Source: Nitrospira sp. (GTDB taxonomy: Bacteria > Nitrospirota > Nitrospiria > Nitrospirales > Nitrospiraceae). From it: a DNA stretch of 64,000 nt. Under the pieces are notes generated by a model, which had not been told where the DNA came from, did no database searches, and saw nothing but the letters and a program-made list of their open reading frames with translations. Positions 54,663 through 62,785 of this stretch are shown one piece after another (the first letter of the stretch is position 1; the number at the start of each line of letters is the position of its first letter). The translations under genes and the position numbers were made by a program. The stretch lies in NCBI GenBank assembly GCA_024998595.1, contig JACOEK010000001.1, positions 992,001-1,056,000 on the forward strand. The letters run 5' to 3'.

Positions 54663-55358
54663 ATGGAACCCTCACTTTCAGCTTCCAGCGTGAGTGCACG
54701 CTGTCGTCAAGGTCGGAGACGGGCCTTCGGACGGCTGATGGCGGTGTCGATCGCGACGGCCTTTCTGGGGCTTTCGCAGGGTGCCGTCGAGGGACGCGAC
54801 CTGATGGTTCCAAAGGAGCAGGCCACCACGGAGTTCGAACCGACCGAAACACCGTCTTTGGATGTGCAGCAGAAGGGAGTTCCTCAATCGCTGTTCACCT
54901 GGATCAAGATGGCGCGAGGGTATGATGTCGAATGGGATACCTTCGGACGCAAAGGATGGTTTACCCAAGATCCTCGTCTCAAGCCGATTGCCCCGGGTAC
55001 GACGGTATTCGCGCCTGATACTCCGGCTGTGTACATCGTGTTCGAAGTTGCGCCGCTTGAAGATCCGGCTCAGTTTGCCGCGCAGGTGTTTCCCGTCGGG
55101 GTCGACGGGAAAACCAGCGACACGGTAATCGTGCAGGATAGTCTGGAAGTGCCGGGCCACGAACGGTACGGCTTCCTCGAGTTGAAGAAGCCGTCATCGC
55201 TATGGCCGCAGGGCAAGTATCTGGTGAAGATCTACATCACGTCACTCGGGCAGCAACCGTTCCATGCAGTGAACCAAGTCGGAACGATGCGTTTCGTGGT
55301 GACTGATCAGCCTTCAGGGGATGCGCCGCCCCCACTGCCCGATTCTTCCACCCGTTGA
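54663..55358 (+). CDS. Exported protein of unknown function, 231 residues
   Basis: The track starts 35 residues earlier at 54558 in a stretch of unlikely composition; ATG 54663 (MEPSLSASSVSARC) precedes a signal-like segment (MAVSIATAFLGLSQGAVEG) with a preceding arginine run RQGRRRAFGR. The mature domain is beta-rich (FTWIKMARGYDVEWDTFGRK, PAVYIVFEVAPLEDPAQF, WPQGKYLVKIYITSLGQQP), ending in a Pro-rich tail. No known domain. The arginine pair-rich N-terminus is not a clean Tat motif. Confidence 0.65.
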   Translation: MEPSLSASSVSARCRQGRRRAFGRLMAVSIATAFLGLSQGAVEGRDLMVPKEQATTEFEPTETPSLDVQQKGVPQSLFTWIKMARGYDVEWDTFGRKGWFTQDPRLKPIAPGTTVFAPDTPAVYIVFEVAPLEDPAQFAAQVFPVGVDGKTSDTVIVQDSLEVPGHERYGFLELKKPSSLWPQGKYLVKIYITSLGQQPFHAVNQVGTMRFVVTDQPSGDAPPPLPDSSTR

Positions 55359-55445
55359 ATATCTTCCACAGCTTAGTCTAACGTTTGTCTGCCGAGACTG
55401 CGCAGGTGGGCGTCGAAATCACTGATCAACGCGAGGAGCAGGTGC

Positions 55446-55721
55446 ATGAAGGAAACCGATTCGGAGAAATTGACGCTGTTGTATGAACGTTTTTGTGATG
55501 TCTGCTTAGTCGAGAAGGAAGTATGGACCGAAATTTACATGCCGCGCACGTTCAAGGACGGCACCGCAGTTCGAACGAATATTCAAGACCGGTATGATGT
55601 GATCATCGACGACCGGGGTGTGGAGGATGCCTTGGAGGCGAACATCCCTCTTGGGAAGGCCGCATTGGGTGCGGCCATCCAAGAGTATCGCGCGCACATC
55701 AGTTTCGAGAAGAAGAATTAA
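55446..55721 (+). CDS. Hypothetical protein, 91 residues
   Basis: ATG 55446 with GAGGAGCAGG upstream. Soluble and acidic, with a cysteine pair (FCDVCLVEKEVWTEIYM) and DGTAVRTNIQDRYDVIIDD. No domain recognised. It converges with gpx, whose stop is 6 bp away. Confidence 0.6.
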   Translation: MKETDSEKLTLLYERFCDVCLVEKEVWTEIYMPRTFKDGTAVRTNIQDRYDVIIDDRGVEDALEANIPLGKAALGAAIQEYRAHISFEKKN

Positions 55722-55727
55722 CGACGA

Positions 55728-56351
55728 TCAGCTCTTTGCGAGAAACCGTTCGACGTCCTTGACGATCTCCTGTGCCAGCGGTTTCGTGCCATGATGATAG
55801 CGGGCGACCACATTGCCTGAACGATCGACCAGATATTTCTGGAAGTTCCATTCCACCTCACCGGGGAACGGGCTGTGCTCAGTGAGGTAGCGGTACAGGG
55901 GGTGTTTGTCGCTGCCCTTGACGCTGATCTTGCTGAACAGCGGGAAGCCGACGCTATATTTGGTGAGGCAGAATCCTTTGATTTCTTCGTTGCTGCCAGG
56001 CTCCTGCTGACCGAAATTATTGGCCGGGAACGCCAGAATCTCGAACCCCTTGTCCTTATAGGTCTCATAGACCTTTTCCAGATCGGCATATTGCGGAGTG
56101 TTGCCGCAGAAGCTGGCCGTATTGACCAGCATGACGACCTTCCCCTTGTATTGGCTGAGTGAGACGGGTTTTCCATCGATATCGTTGAGTGTGAAGTCGT
56201 AGACGGATGATGCGTTGGCAGCCATACGTGATGCTCCCTGTTCCGCCGCATCGACCGAACCAAAGCCTATTTCGATGGCGCCAAGCCCGAGACCCGCGAT
56301 GAGCCCGAGGACCAGTACCTTCCATGAACAAGTCGGTCGATTGATCGGCAT
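55728..56351 (-). CDS. Exported glutathione peroxidase-like thiol peroxidase (Cys form)
   Basis: 207 residues. The N-terminal hydrophobic segment (WKVLVLGLIAGLGLGAIEI, about 10-28) directs export. The GPx fold has the peroxidatic cysteine in VNTASFCGNTPQYADL, the Gln in FPANNFGQQEPGS and the Trp/Asn in VEWNFQKYLVDR, completing the catalytic tetrad. Cys, not selenocysteine, is encoded. Probably periplasmic and dependent on thioredoxin-like donors, as most bacterial Cys-GPx. AAGGAG precedes ATG 56351. It is 15 bp downstream of htpX. Confidence 0.9.
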   Translation of the reverse strand: MPINRPTCSWKVLVLGLIAGLGLGAIEIGFGSVDAAEQGASRMAANASSVYDFTLNDIDGKPVSLSQYKGKVVMLVNTASFCGNTPQYADLEKVYETYKDKGFEILAFPANNFGQQEPGSNEEIKGFCLTKYSVGFPLFSKISVKGSDKHPLYRYLTEHSPFPGEVEWNFQKYLVDRSGNVVARYHHGTKPLAQEIVKDVERFLAKS

Positions 56352-56366
56352 AGAAAAACTCCTTGG

Positions 56367-57281
56367 TTATAACCGTTCCAACGCCGCAACCCGTTCCTCG
56401 ATCGGAGGATGCGTCGCCAGCAGGTGTAAGAAGCCGGAGGTGTTGCCTGAAATCTTCATCGTGGCCAATGCATCTTGGGTCGAATACTCGAACTGAGCCC
56501 GGTTGACCCAGCGATCGATGGCCTGCAGCGCCTTGATCATCGATTCTTTTCCGTACACCTTCGCAGAAAACGCATCTGCGGCATATTCCCGACGGCGAGA
56601 ATGCCAACTGACTACCAGCATGGCCAGGACCGACAGGACGACCTGTAGGAACAGGTAGACCACGAAACCCAGGATCGGGCTGCCGCTCTGGCCTTCCTCG
56701 CGGTCACCCTGTGGTTGGGCCACCGTCTGATACACAAAATTGCTGATGTAGTGCACAAAGGTGTTCATCAAGCCGGCGAGCACCGTGGTGGAAAACATGT
56801 CGCCATTGAACACGTGGCCCATCTCGTGGGCGAGCACAGCCTTCACCTCATCTTCACGTAGATTAGCCAACAGGCCGGTCGAGACCGCGACCATCGCATT
56901 GTTCTTACTCGGACCCGTGGCAAACGCATTCGGGTCGGGTGAGTCATAGACCCACACTTCCGGCATGGTGATATGGAGGCGCTCTGCGATTTCCCGAACG
57001 GAGCCGTAGATAACTTGTTCTGCTTGCGTGCGGGGTTGCGTGATCTGCGTGCAATCCAACATGGCTCGGGCCATTTGCTTGGAAAACAGCAAGCTGATAA
57101 ACGCGCCGCCGAAGCCGATCACCAAGGACCAGACCAGCAATTCCTGACTGAAGGCCCCGCGAACATCAATGCCGAACGCGGGCAGGACCATGTTCACCAG
57201 CACCCTGACCGTAATAGACAGGGTGAGATAAATGAGAATGTTCGAAATAATCAGCAGCCCGATACCCTTCAACGACTTCAT
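56367..57281 (-). CDS. htpX: Membrane metalloprotease HtpX
   Basis: 304 residues, the standard HtpX size. Two N-terminal and two later membrane helices flank the zinc protease site AVLAHEMGHVFNGDM (HExxH) with third-ligand glutamate in RRREYAADAF. It degrades damaged inner-membrane proteins. AAGGAGGAG precedes ATG 57281. Cotranscription with the peroxidase downstream suggests an envelope-stress unit. Confidence 0.94.
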   Translation of the reverse strand: MKSLKGIGLLIISNILIYLTLSITVRVLVNMVLPAFGIDVRGAFSQELLVWSLVIGFGGAFISLLFSKQMARAMLDCTQITQPRTQAEQVIYGSVREIAERLHITMPEVWVYDSPDPNAFATGPSKNNAMVAVSTGLLANLREDEVKAVLAHEMGHVFNGDMFSTTVLAGLMNTFVHYISNFVYQTVAQPQGDREEGQSGSPILGFVVYLFLQVVLSVLAMLVVSWHSRRREYAADAFSAKVYGKESMIKALQAIDRWVNRAQFEYSTQDALATMKISGNTSGFLHLLATHPPIEERVAALERL

Positions 57282-57555
57282 ATCTCTCCTCCTTGAAGAT
57301 TCGTCCTTCTCCTACGGGGAGGAACGAACCTTGGATGTCATTATACCGAATGCCCGGGTCGCTTGTTGGCCCCTTGGGCAGGGGAGCCAGGACACGTCCC
57401 GGTGTTCAGAGATAATACCAGGTTTTGAGTCCGTCAAGTCGGTTGAGCAGTGGCTCGGCCGGTTTGTCATCGCACGGTTCGGCGCTTGGGTGGGATGTAC
57501 CGTCGGACCTGCTGCCGGTTGACCGATTCTGCGACCTTCTGTTAGAAGCTTCGCT

Positions 57556-58002
57556 ATGCGTATAGGTCTATTGTCCCTAAGTCTGGGTATTTGGGCTACG
57601 ATAGGACTCTGCAACATTGCAGGTCCGACCCCTGCCAGTGGAGCTGAGCAAGCGCCGCAGGTTCCTCCGCTGCGAGTGCCGGTTGATCAAGCGGACGGAA
57701 TCCAGCGGGCTACGGTGATTCTGGACAGCTACTCCTATACCCCGCAGCATTTGATCGTGCAGGCCGGGAAACCCGTTGAACTGCTCTTGACCAGTATCAC
57801 CACCATCACCCCTCATAACTTTATGTTACGGGATGATGCAGCCGGGCTCTCGATCGAACGGGATGTAAGTGCCGGTAAAACAGTGACGGTGCAATTTACA
57901 CCGACGAAGCCGGGCACCTATTCCTTCTATTGCGACAAGAAACTCCTCTTTTTCCCAAGTCACCGGGAGAAAGGCATGGAAGGGACACTCGAAGTCAGAT
58001 AA
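57556..58002 (+). CDS. Exported cupredoxin-domain protein
   Basis: 148 residues. Signal peptide MRIGLLSLSLGIWATIGL...PASGAEQ. A single cupredoxin domain follows: strand QRATVILDSYSYTPQHLIVQ, first His in TITPHNFMLRD, and the terminal copper loop YSFYCDKKLLFFPSHREKGMEG, holding a Cys, His and Met. It probably carries copper or electrons in the periplasm. The stop TAA at 58000 lies in the same frame as the downstream squalene/phytoene synthase. Confidence 0.85.
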   Translation: MRIGLLSLSLGIWATIGLCNIAGPTPASGAEQAPQVPPLRVPVDQADGIQRATVILDSYSYTPQHLIVQAGKPVELLLTSITTITPHNFMLRDDAAGLSIERDVSAGKTVTVQFTPTKPGTYSFYCDKKLLFFPSHREKGMEGTLEVR

Positions 58003-58014
58003 GCAGGTTGCGCC

Positions 58015-59055
58015 ACGAGTAATCAGCCTTCCAAGCACGAACTCCTTCGCGTCATTCTCAAACAGGTATCCCGTTCATTTTACCTGACGCTGAATGTCCT
58101 TCCGTCGGATGTGCGCGACGAGATGGGCTTGGCTTATCTGCTTGCGCGGGCGGCCGATACGATCGCCGACACCGACCTGATCGGGCGTGAGCAGCGCCTT
58201 CAGTATCTGAACATGTTTCGCGCTCAGTTCACAGGCGACGGAGTCCAGCCGCAAGCCGTCCAGGCGATTCAGACGGCCCTTCTCCCGCACCAGACCGACT
58301 CGGCGGAGCGCGTGCTCCTGGAGCGACTGCCGGAGTGCTTGGCTCTTTACCGACAGTTCGAACGGGCTGATCGCGAGCGCATTCGCTGGCTGATGGAGGT
58401 GCTGCCGAACGGAATGGAGATGGACCTGATGAGGTTTCCTGGTTCATCGGCCCAAGACCTCTCAGCGCTGGAGCGGCCGGAAGAACTGGATCGGTATACG
58501 TATTATGTGGCAGGCTGCGTGGGGGAGTTCTGGACGCGAATGGTGTGCGCACACCGGCGCGCCATGGCGCAGTGGGATGTAGACCGCATGTCTGCGATCG
58601 GCGTCCGCTTCGGGAAGGGATTACAACTCACGAACATTGTGAAAGATCTCGCCCGTGACCTCCACAATGGCCGCTGCTACGTGCCGACGCAGTGGCTGGA
58701 TGAGGTCGGGCTCAAACCGCTGGATTTGCTCAAACCGGAAAGCCTGCCGACTTTTCGCCCGATTCTGCTGCGAATGATCCGTCAGGCGGTGGCACATTTG
58801 GACCAGGGCTGGCTCTACACCATGGCGCTGCCGCGGTTGGAAATTCGCCAGCGACTCGCCTGCATGTGGCCGATTCTGCTGGCCGGTGAAACGCTTAAAC
58901 GCGTTGCCACGGCGCAGGATCTCCTCGATCCCACCGTCAACGTCAAGGCTCCGCGTTTGGTGGTCTATCGAGTGATGGCCCTCACCACCTTCACTGGCGC
59001 ATGTGGTTATGTCGGCACCGCCTACTGGGGGCGTTTGCGGAAGCAGATCATGTAG
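58015..59055 (+). CDS. Squalene/phytoene synthase family protein, apparent ACG start
   Basis: 346 residues if started at the ACG at 58015. Both aspartate-rich motifs are present (AADTIADTD; KDLARDLHNGRCYVP), so it should condense prenyl diphosphates to squalene or a carotenoid precursor. The track starts at GTG 58111, but family homology continues upstream (ELLRVILKQVSRSFYLTLNVLP), and the SRSFY motif is needed for activity. The frame has no ATG, GTG or TTG between the cupredoxin stop (58000) and GTG 58111. AGCAGG precedes ACG 58015 by 7 nt, giving TSNQPSKHELL; a mutated ATG, a rare ACG start or readthrough from the cupredoxin are the options. Confidence 0.82.
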   Translation, partial: TSNQPSKHELLRVILKQVSRSFYLTLNVLPSDVRDEMGLAYLLARAADTIADTDLIGREQRLQYLNMFRAQFTGDGVQPQAVQAIQTALLPHQTDSAERVLLERLPECLALYRQFERADRERIRWLMEVLPNGMEMDLMRFPGSSAQDLSALERPEELDRYTYYVAGCVGEFWTRMVCAHRRAMAQWDVDRMSAIGVRFGKGLQLTNIVKDLARDLHNGRCYVPTQWLDEVGLKPLDLLKPESLPTFRPILLRMIRQAVAHLDQGWLYTMALPRLEIRQRLACMWPILLAGETLKRVATAQDLLDPTVNVKAPRLVVYRVMALTTFTGACGYVGTAYWGRLRKQIM

Positions 59056-59191
59056 CCATGCAGGGATGCGGAGATGGGTACTCACGTCCGGTGGTGAAAG
59101 CCACAGGGAGGGGAGAAGTACTTCGCGCGTCCAATGACCGCTTTCTGCGGTCCCGTGTTGCGCGAGCACTGGGGATGCCAGGTGACCCAGC

Positions 59192-59488
59192 CTACTTCTT
59201 TTGCGGCTCCAACAACTTCTCGCCTTTTTTGAATACGGCATAGATCGCTTGGGAGGGGCATGCGTCCAGACACAGCCGGCAACTTTCCAGGCAGCGGGAC
59301 GGATCGAACTTGTAGGGAGGAGTGGAGAGCCAGGCGCTGGTCGGGCAAATGGGGACACAAATGGCCTGGTGAGTGCAGCGGTCGGGATGGCGGACAAGGT
59401 GATCGCGGATAACCAACATCGGTTTCACTCCTTCGAAGAGACCCTGCGAAAAGATCTCGAACATGTTTTTTTGCGGGAGACTGCTCAC
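59192..59488 (-). CDS. Ferredoxin with one degenerate cluster motif
   Basis: 98 residues from a GTG at 59488, which makes a GTGA overlap with the upstream gene and has AAGGAG 5 nt ahead. The N-terminal 35 residues are followed by two iron-sulfur motifs: CTHQAICVPICP, where the second expected cysteine is Gln, and CLESCRLCLDACP, which is complete. It may hold one 4Fe-4S plus one 3Fe-4S or no second cluster. Cytoplasmic electron carrier. It is the last gene of a four-gene redox operon. Confidence 0.8.
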   Translation of the reverse strand: MSSLPQKNMFEIFSQGLFEGVKPMLVIRDHLVRHPDRCTHQAICVPICPTSAWLSTPPYKFDPSRCLESCRLCLDACPSQAIYAVFKKGEKLLEPQKK

Positions 59489-59898
59489 TTCCACTCCTTG
59501 ACCAGCTGGGCAAGCCGGTCTTTCAATTCCGGGATCTGTTCTACATTGTTTTGAATCGCGCCCAGAATATTTTCAAGGCGGGCAGTGCGTTGTGCCTCTT
59601 GGTCTTTCTTGAGCAAGCGGTCGTATCCGGCGTAGGCCTCAGGGTGTTTCGGCTCGAGGTACTCTCGGCCTGTCAGGAGGGCTTCGCCTAACTCGTAAGG
59701 TTCTGCGCTCAGAAGCGGAACCACCACAAACGATCCATCGCGGCAAATGAGCGCGGCGGATCCGGTCTTGCTCTTCAGCGGCAAGACGGCGTCCACGGTT
59801 TTTCCAATCAGCTCATCCCAGGTGCGGAGCAATCCGGGAAACGCTTTCATGTAGGCCACCTTTTCCATGTTGGCCTTCCATTTTTCATCGGCTGGCAT
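59485..59898 (-). CDS. Hypothetical protein of the redox operon, 137 residues
   Basis: Soluble, no cysteine cluster; contains KTVDAVLPLKSKTGSAALICRDGSFVVVPLLS and a helical C-terminus (RLENILGAIQNNVEQIPELKDRLAQLVKEW). No family recognised. Overlap with the ferredoxin and a 33-bp gap to the 2Fe-2S protein indicate one transcript. It may be a partner of the iron-sulfur proteins. Confidence 0.7.
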   Translation of the reverse strand: MPADEKWKANMEKVAYMKAFPGLLRTWDELIGKTVDAVLPLKSKTGSAALICRDGSFVVVPLLSAEPYELGEALLTGREYLEPKHPEAYAGYDRLLKKDQEAQRTARLENILGAIQNNVEQIPELKDRLAQLVKEWK

Positions 59899-59931
59899 AG
59901 AGATCTCGCGAGATTCGGTGGACGGACCGGC

Positions 59932-60282
59932 TCAAGTTTTCAGCGGAGAGAGGAGGGGAGGTCGGGCTTGATCGGGCATGAGGAGTCGTTCGACCGGCTC
60001 TCCTTTCACGATATGGCGCTCCATGATTTCCTTCACGTCGGCCTCGGACCGAACGCGGTACCAGACTCCCTCGGGGTAGACCACCACACTGGGCCCTTGG
60101 GCGCAGTAATCGAGGCAGCCCGCTTTATTGGCACGCACGACTCCCTTCAAGTTGAGTCGCTTGGCTTCTTGCTTGAAGCAGGCATGAAGCGCCTCGGAGC
60201 CGAGCTTCGAGCAGCTGCCGCGAGGATCATCAGGCTCGCGCCTGTTGGTGCAGACAAAAATATGTCGTTGATAGCCGGTCAT
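59932..60282 (-). CDS. Thioredoxin-like [2Fe-2S] ferredoxin
   Basis: 116 residues from ATG 60282 with AGG 6 nt upstream; the track adds two residues. The fold is that of NuoE-like/thioredoxin-like ferredoxins: HIFVCTNRREPDDPRGSCSKLG with two cysteines, then VVRANKAGCLDYCAQGPSVVVYPEGVWY with two more. Four cysteines bind 2Fe-2S. It can pass electrons in respiratory or biosynthetic reactions; the partner is unknown. Confidence 0.88.
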   Translation of the reverse strand: MTGYQRHIFVCTNRREPDDPRGSCSKLGSEALHACFKQEAKRLNLKGVVRANKAGCLDYCAQGPSVVVYPEGVWYRVRSEADVKEIMERHIVKGEPVERLLMPDQARPPLLSPLKT

Positions 60283-60326
60283 CGTCAACCTGTCGGTACT
60301 CGTCGATTCAATCTGCTGTTGCGAGC

Positions 60327-60695
60327 TCAGGCGCGCGCGTGGAACTGGTCGATCAATTGTTTCACGTCCGCCGGGTTCAGAAGCGACGAGCCGGCAGCTT
60401 GCGTGCCGCCAATGGCGGCGATCTCCCGAAGGCGCAATTGTGCGCGTTGTTTCGCTTCAGGCTCCGAGAGCGCAGAGGCCTGGCCCTGGGCGAGTTTATC
60501 GAATTCTAGCCGGATATCGCGGAAATCGCGCTGCAGATTTTTCATCATGGAGCAGGGCTCGCAATACCATTTCGGACTTTGGTCAGAGGATGGCGACAAC
60601 CGGTCATAGGTGCGTCCGAAGAAATCTTTGCCCAGCGACAATTTCATCAACGGTGTGCCTGCGGTGTTGCAGGCATTACAGGATCCGGCATCCAT
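60327..60695 (-). CDS. Small protein with two CxxC zinc-ribbon pairs, 122 residues
   Basis: The track frame continues to 61055, but only the part from ATG 60695 (GAGGAG 10 nt upstream) is protein-like; the N-terminal extension is chance. MDAGSCNACNTAGTPLMKLS and KWYCEPCSMMKNL give two CxxC pairs for a zinc or iron site. The C-terminal half is helical. First gene of the redox operon and divergent from alanine dehydrogenase. No known family. Confidence 0.7.
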   Translation of the reverse strand: MDAGSCNACNTAGTPLMKLSLGKDFFGRTYDRLSPSSDQSPKWYCEPCSMMKNLQRDFRDIRLEFDKLAQGQASALSEPEAKQRAQLRLREIAAIGGTQAAGSSLLNPADVKQLIDQFHARA

Positions 60696-60857
60696 GCGCG
60701 AAGTGCTCCTCTTGAAGAAAAAGAACCAAAGAGATCGAATCTTACCGCACTGGTCTTTCACGTAGCAAGGTGCCGGAGCGGGTCGCGCGTATCCAGACGG
60801 GTCCGATGTATAATGCGAAGACGAACGGGCGAGCGGTGAGGTGGCGAGGAGGCGCGC

Positions 60858-61961
60858 ATGCTGATCGGAGTTCCGAAAGAGGTAAAGGATTTTGAATACC
60901 GCGTGAGTGTGACGCCGGACGGCGTGCATCTGTTGCGGCAGCACGGCCATCAGGTGCTGGTGGAGCCCTCGGCCGGACAGGGAAGCGGATTTTCGGACGA
61001 GGCCTATCGTCATGCCGGCGCTGAGGTCGTCGCCTCGAAAGAAGAGGTCTTCCAACGGGCGGAACTGATTGTGAAAGTGAAGGAGCCTCAGTTATCCGAA
61101 TGTGCGTTGTTTCGCCCAGGTCAGGTGCTGTTCACCTATCTGCATCTCGCCTCATTGCCGGACCTGACCAAGGCGTTGATGGCGGCGGAGGTCACGGCCA
61201 TTGCCTATGAAACCGTCGAAGCAAGGGACCATAGTCTGCCCATGCTGCGGCCGATGAGTGAGATTGCCGGACGTCTTGCTGTACAGGTCGGAGCTCATTA
61301 TCTGGGCACGGTTCAAGGGGGGAGGGGCGTCCTGTTGGCCGGCGTGCCGGGTGTGTTGCCGGGCCATGTTGTGGTGTTGGGCGCCGGGGTCGTGGGAACG
61401 TCGGCGGTCAGAATTGCCGTCGGATTGGGCGCACAGGTTACGGTGATTAATCTGGATTTGGATCGATTACGCGTGCTTGATGATTTGTACGGAGGACGTA
61501 TTGCCACCTGTGCGGCGACTGAATCGGCCATCGAACGAGCGGTCATGCAGGCCGACTTGGTAATTGGCGCCGTATTGGTACCCGGGGCGCGCGCGCCACG
61601 AGTCATCTCGCGCAGTCTCGTGTCGAAGATGCAGATTGGGTCCGTCATCGTGGACGTCGCCGTCGATCAGGGCGGGTGTTGCGAAACAACCAGGCCCACG
61701 ACGCATTCGGATCCTGTCTACACGGTGGACGGGGTCGTGCACTACTGCGTAACCAACATGCCGGGAATTGTCCCGTACACCTCCACTCGAGCATTGACCA
61801 ACGTGACCTTGCCTTACCTTGTCCGGCTCGCATCGGAGGGGGTTGAGAAAGCCATTCGATCGGACGCCGGCCTTGCCAAAGGTGTGAATGTGATGAATGG
61901 AAAGATTACGTGCCAAGCAGTGGCCGAATCTCACGGCTTGCGTTTTACCCCTCTGTTGTAA
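60858..61961 (+). CDS. ald: Alanine dehydrogenase
   Basis: 367 residues. It reversibly deaminates L-alanine to pyruvate with NAD. Substrate-site motifs [23 protein letters not shown] and [12 protein letters not shown], the catalytic His in [12 protein letters not shown], dinucleotide fold [25 protein letters not shown] and [24 protein letters not shown]. Full length. GAGGCGCGC precedes ATG 60858. It may link nitrogen assimilation with pyruvate. Confidence 0.94.
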   Translation: MLIGVPKEVKDFEYRVSVTPDGVHLLRQHGHQVLVEPSAGQGSGFSDEAYRHAGAEVVASKEEVFQRAELIVKVKEPQLSECALFRPGQVLFTYLHLASLPDLTKALMAAEVTAIAYETVEARDHSLPMLRPMSEIAGRLAVQVGAHYLGTVQGGRGVLLAGVPGVLPGHVVVLGAGVVGTSAVRIAVGLGAQVTVINLDLDRLRVLDDLYGGRIATCAATESAIERAVMQADLVIGAVLVPGARAPRVISRSLVSKMQIGSVIVDVAVDQGGCCETTRPTTHSDPVYTVDGVVHYCVTNMPGIVPYTSTRALTNVTLPYLVRLASEGVEKAIRSDAGLAKGVNVMNGKITCQAVAESHGLRFTPLL

Positions 61962-61995
61962 GACAATCCGGCTTCCGTTTTCGGATCCGCCCGGT

Positions 61996-62356
<361 letters not shown>

Positions 62357-62479
62357 ATGAGTGTGAGACCGCAGCGTAAAGATGCAAATCTCGTGACGAC
62401 CTGTAGGCGCTGTGAGAGTATTCGGTGTAAGGCGGGGGAATCGCTCTGCGCCGACAAGCTGGCATTGAGGAAGTTGTGA
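62357..62479 (+). CDS. Four-cysteine small protein, 40 residues (not in ORF track)
   Basis: ATG 62357 with AAGGT 8 nt upstream; stop 62477 lies 4 bp before acyP. The product is basic, with TCRRCESIRCKAGESLCADK holding four cysteines in CxxC-x4-C-x6-C spacing, suggestive of a zinc or iron-sulfur knuckle. No membrane part. The tight spacing to acyP supports cotranscription. No family recognised. Confidence 0.55.
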   Translation: MSVRPQRKDANLVTTCRRCESIRCKAGESLCADKLALRKL

Positions 62480-62483
62480 CACG

Positions 62484-62771
62484 ATGACGGATATCGGCGA
62501 ATCGGTGCGCGCACGAATTGTGGTGAGTGGCCGTGTGCAGGGAGTGGGCTACCGGGCCTTCACCTGCCGCATGGCGGCTGCGCGTGGGCTGACCGGCGGA
62601 GTGGAAAATCTCGATAGCGGTCAGGTGGCGGTGGATGTGGAAGGTGGACGAGCTGTGCTTGAGGAATTCCTGGCAGATCTCAAAAAGGGGCCGGTCGGGG
62701 CGCGGGTGACCCAGGTACAGGTGGAATGGGGCAACGCCACGGGCCGGTATCACGATTTTACGATCCGGTAG
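62484..62771 (+). CDS. acyP: Acylphosphatase
   Basis: 95 residues, canonical small alpha/beta enzyme. It hydrolyses acyl phosphates. [36 protein letters not shown] contains the phosphate-binding loop with catalytic Arg and the downstream Asn. Full length. Its start follows the four-cysteine gene by 4 bp, and the sigma factor gene starts 14 bp after its stop. Confidence 0.94.
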   Translation: MTDIGESVRARIVVSGRVQGVGYRAFTCRMAAARGLTGGVENLDSGQVAVDVEGGRAVLEEFLADLKKGPVGARVTQVQVEWGNATGRYHDFTIR

Positions 62772-62785
62772 TAGGTGACGACGTT

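Noticed and set aside
55728-56351. Selenocysteine glutathione peroxidase
   Set aside because: The catalytic position is a TGC cysteine codon; no in-frame UGA and no SECIS-like element.
60696-61055. N-terminal extension of the two-CxxC protein in the track
   Set aside because: It runs antisense through the ald start and promoter; a better SD-led ATG exists at 60695.
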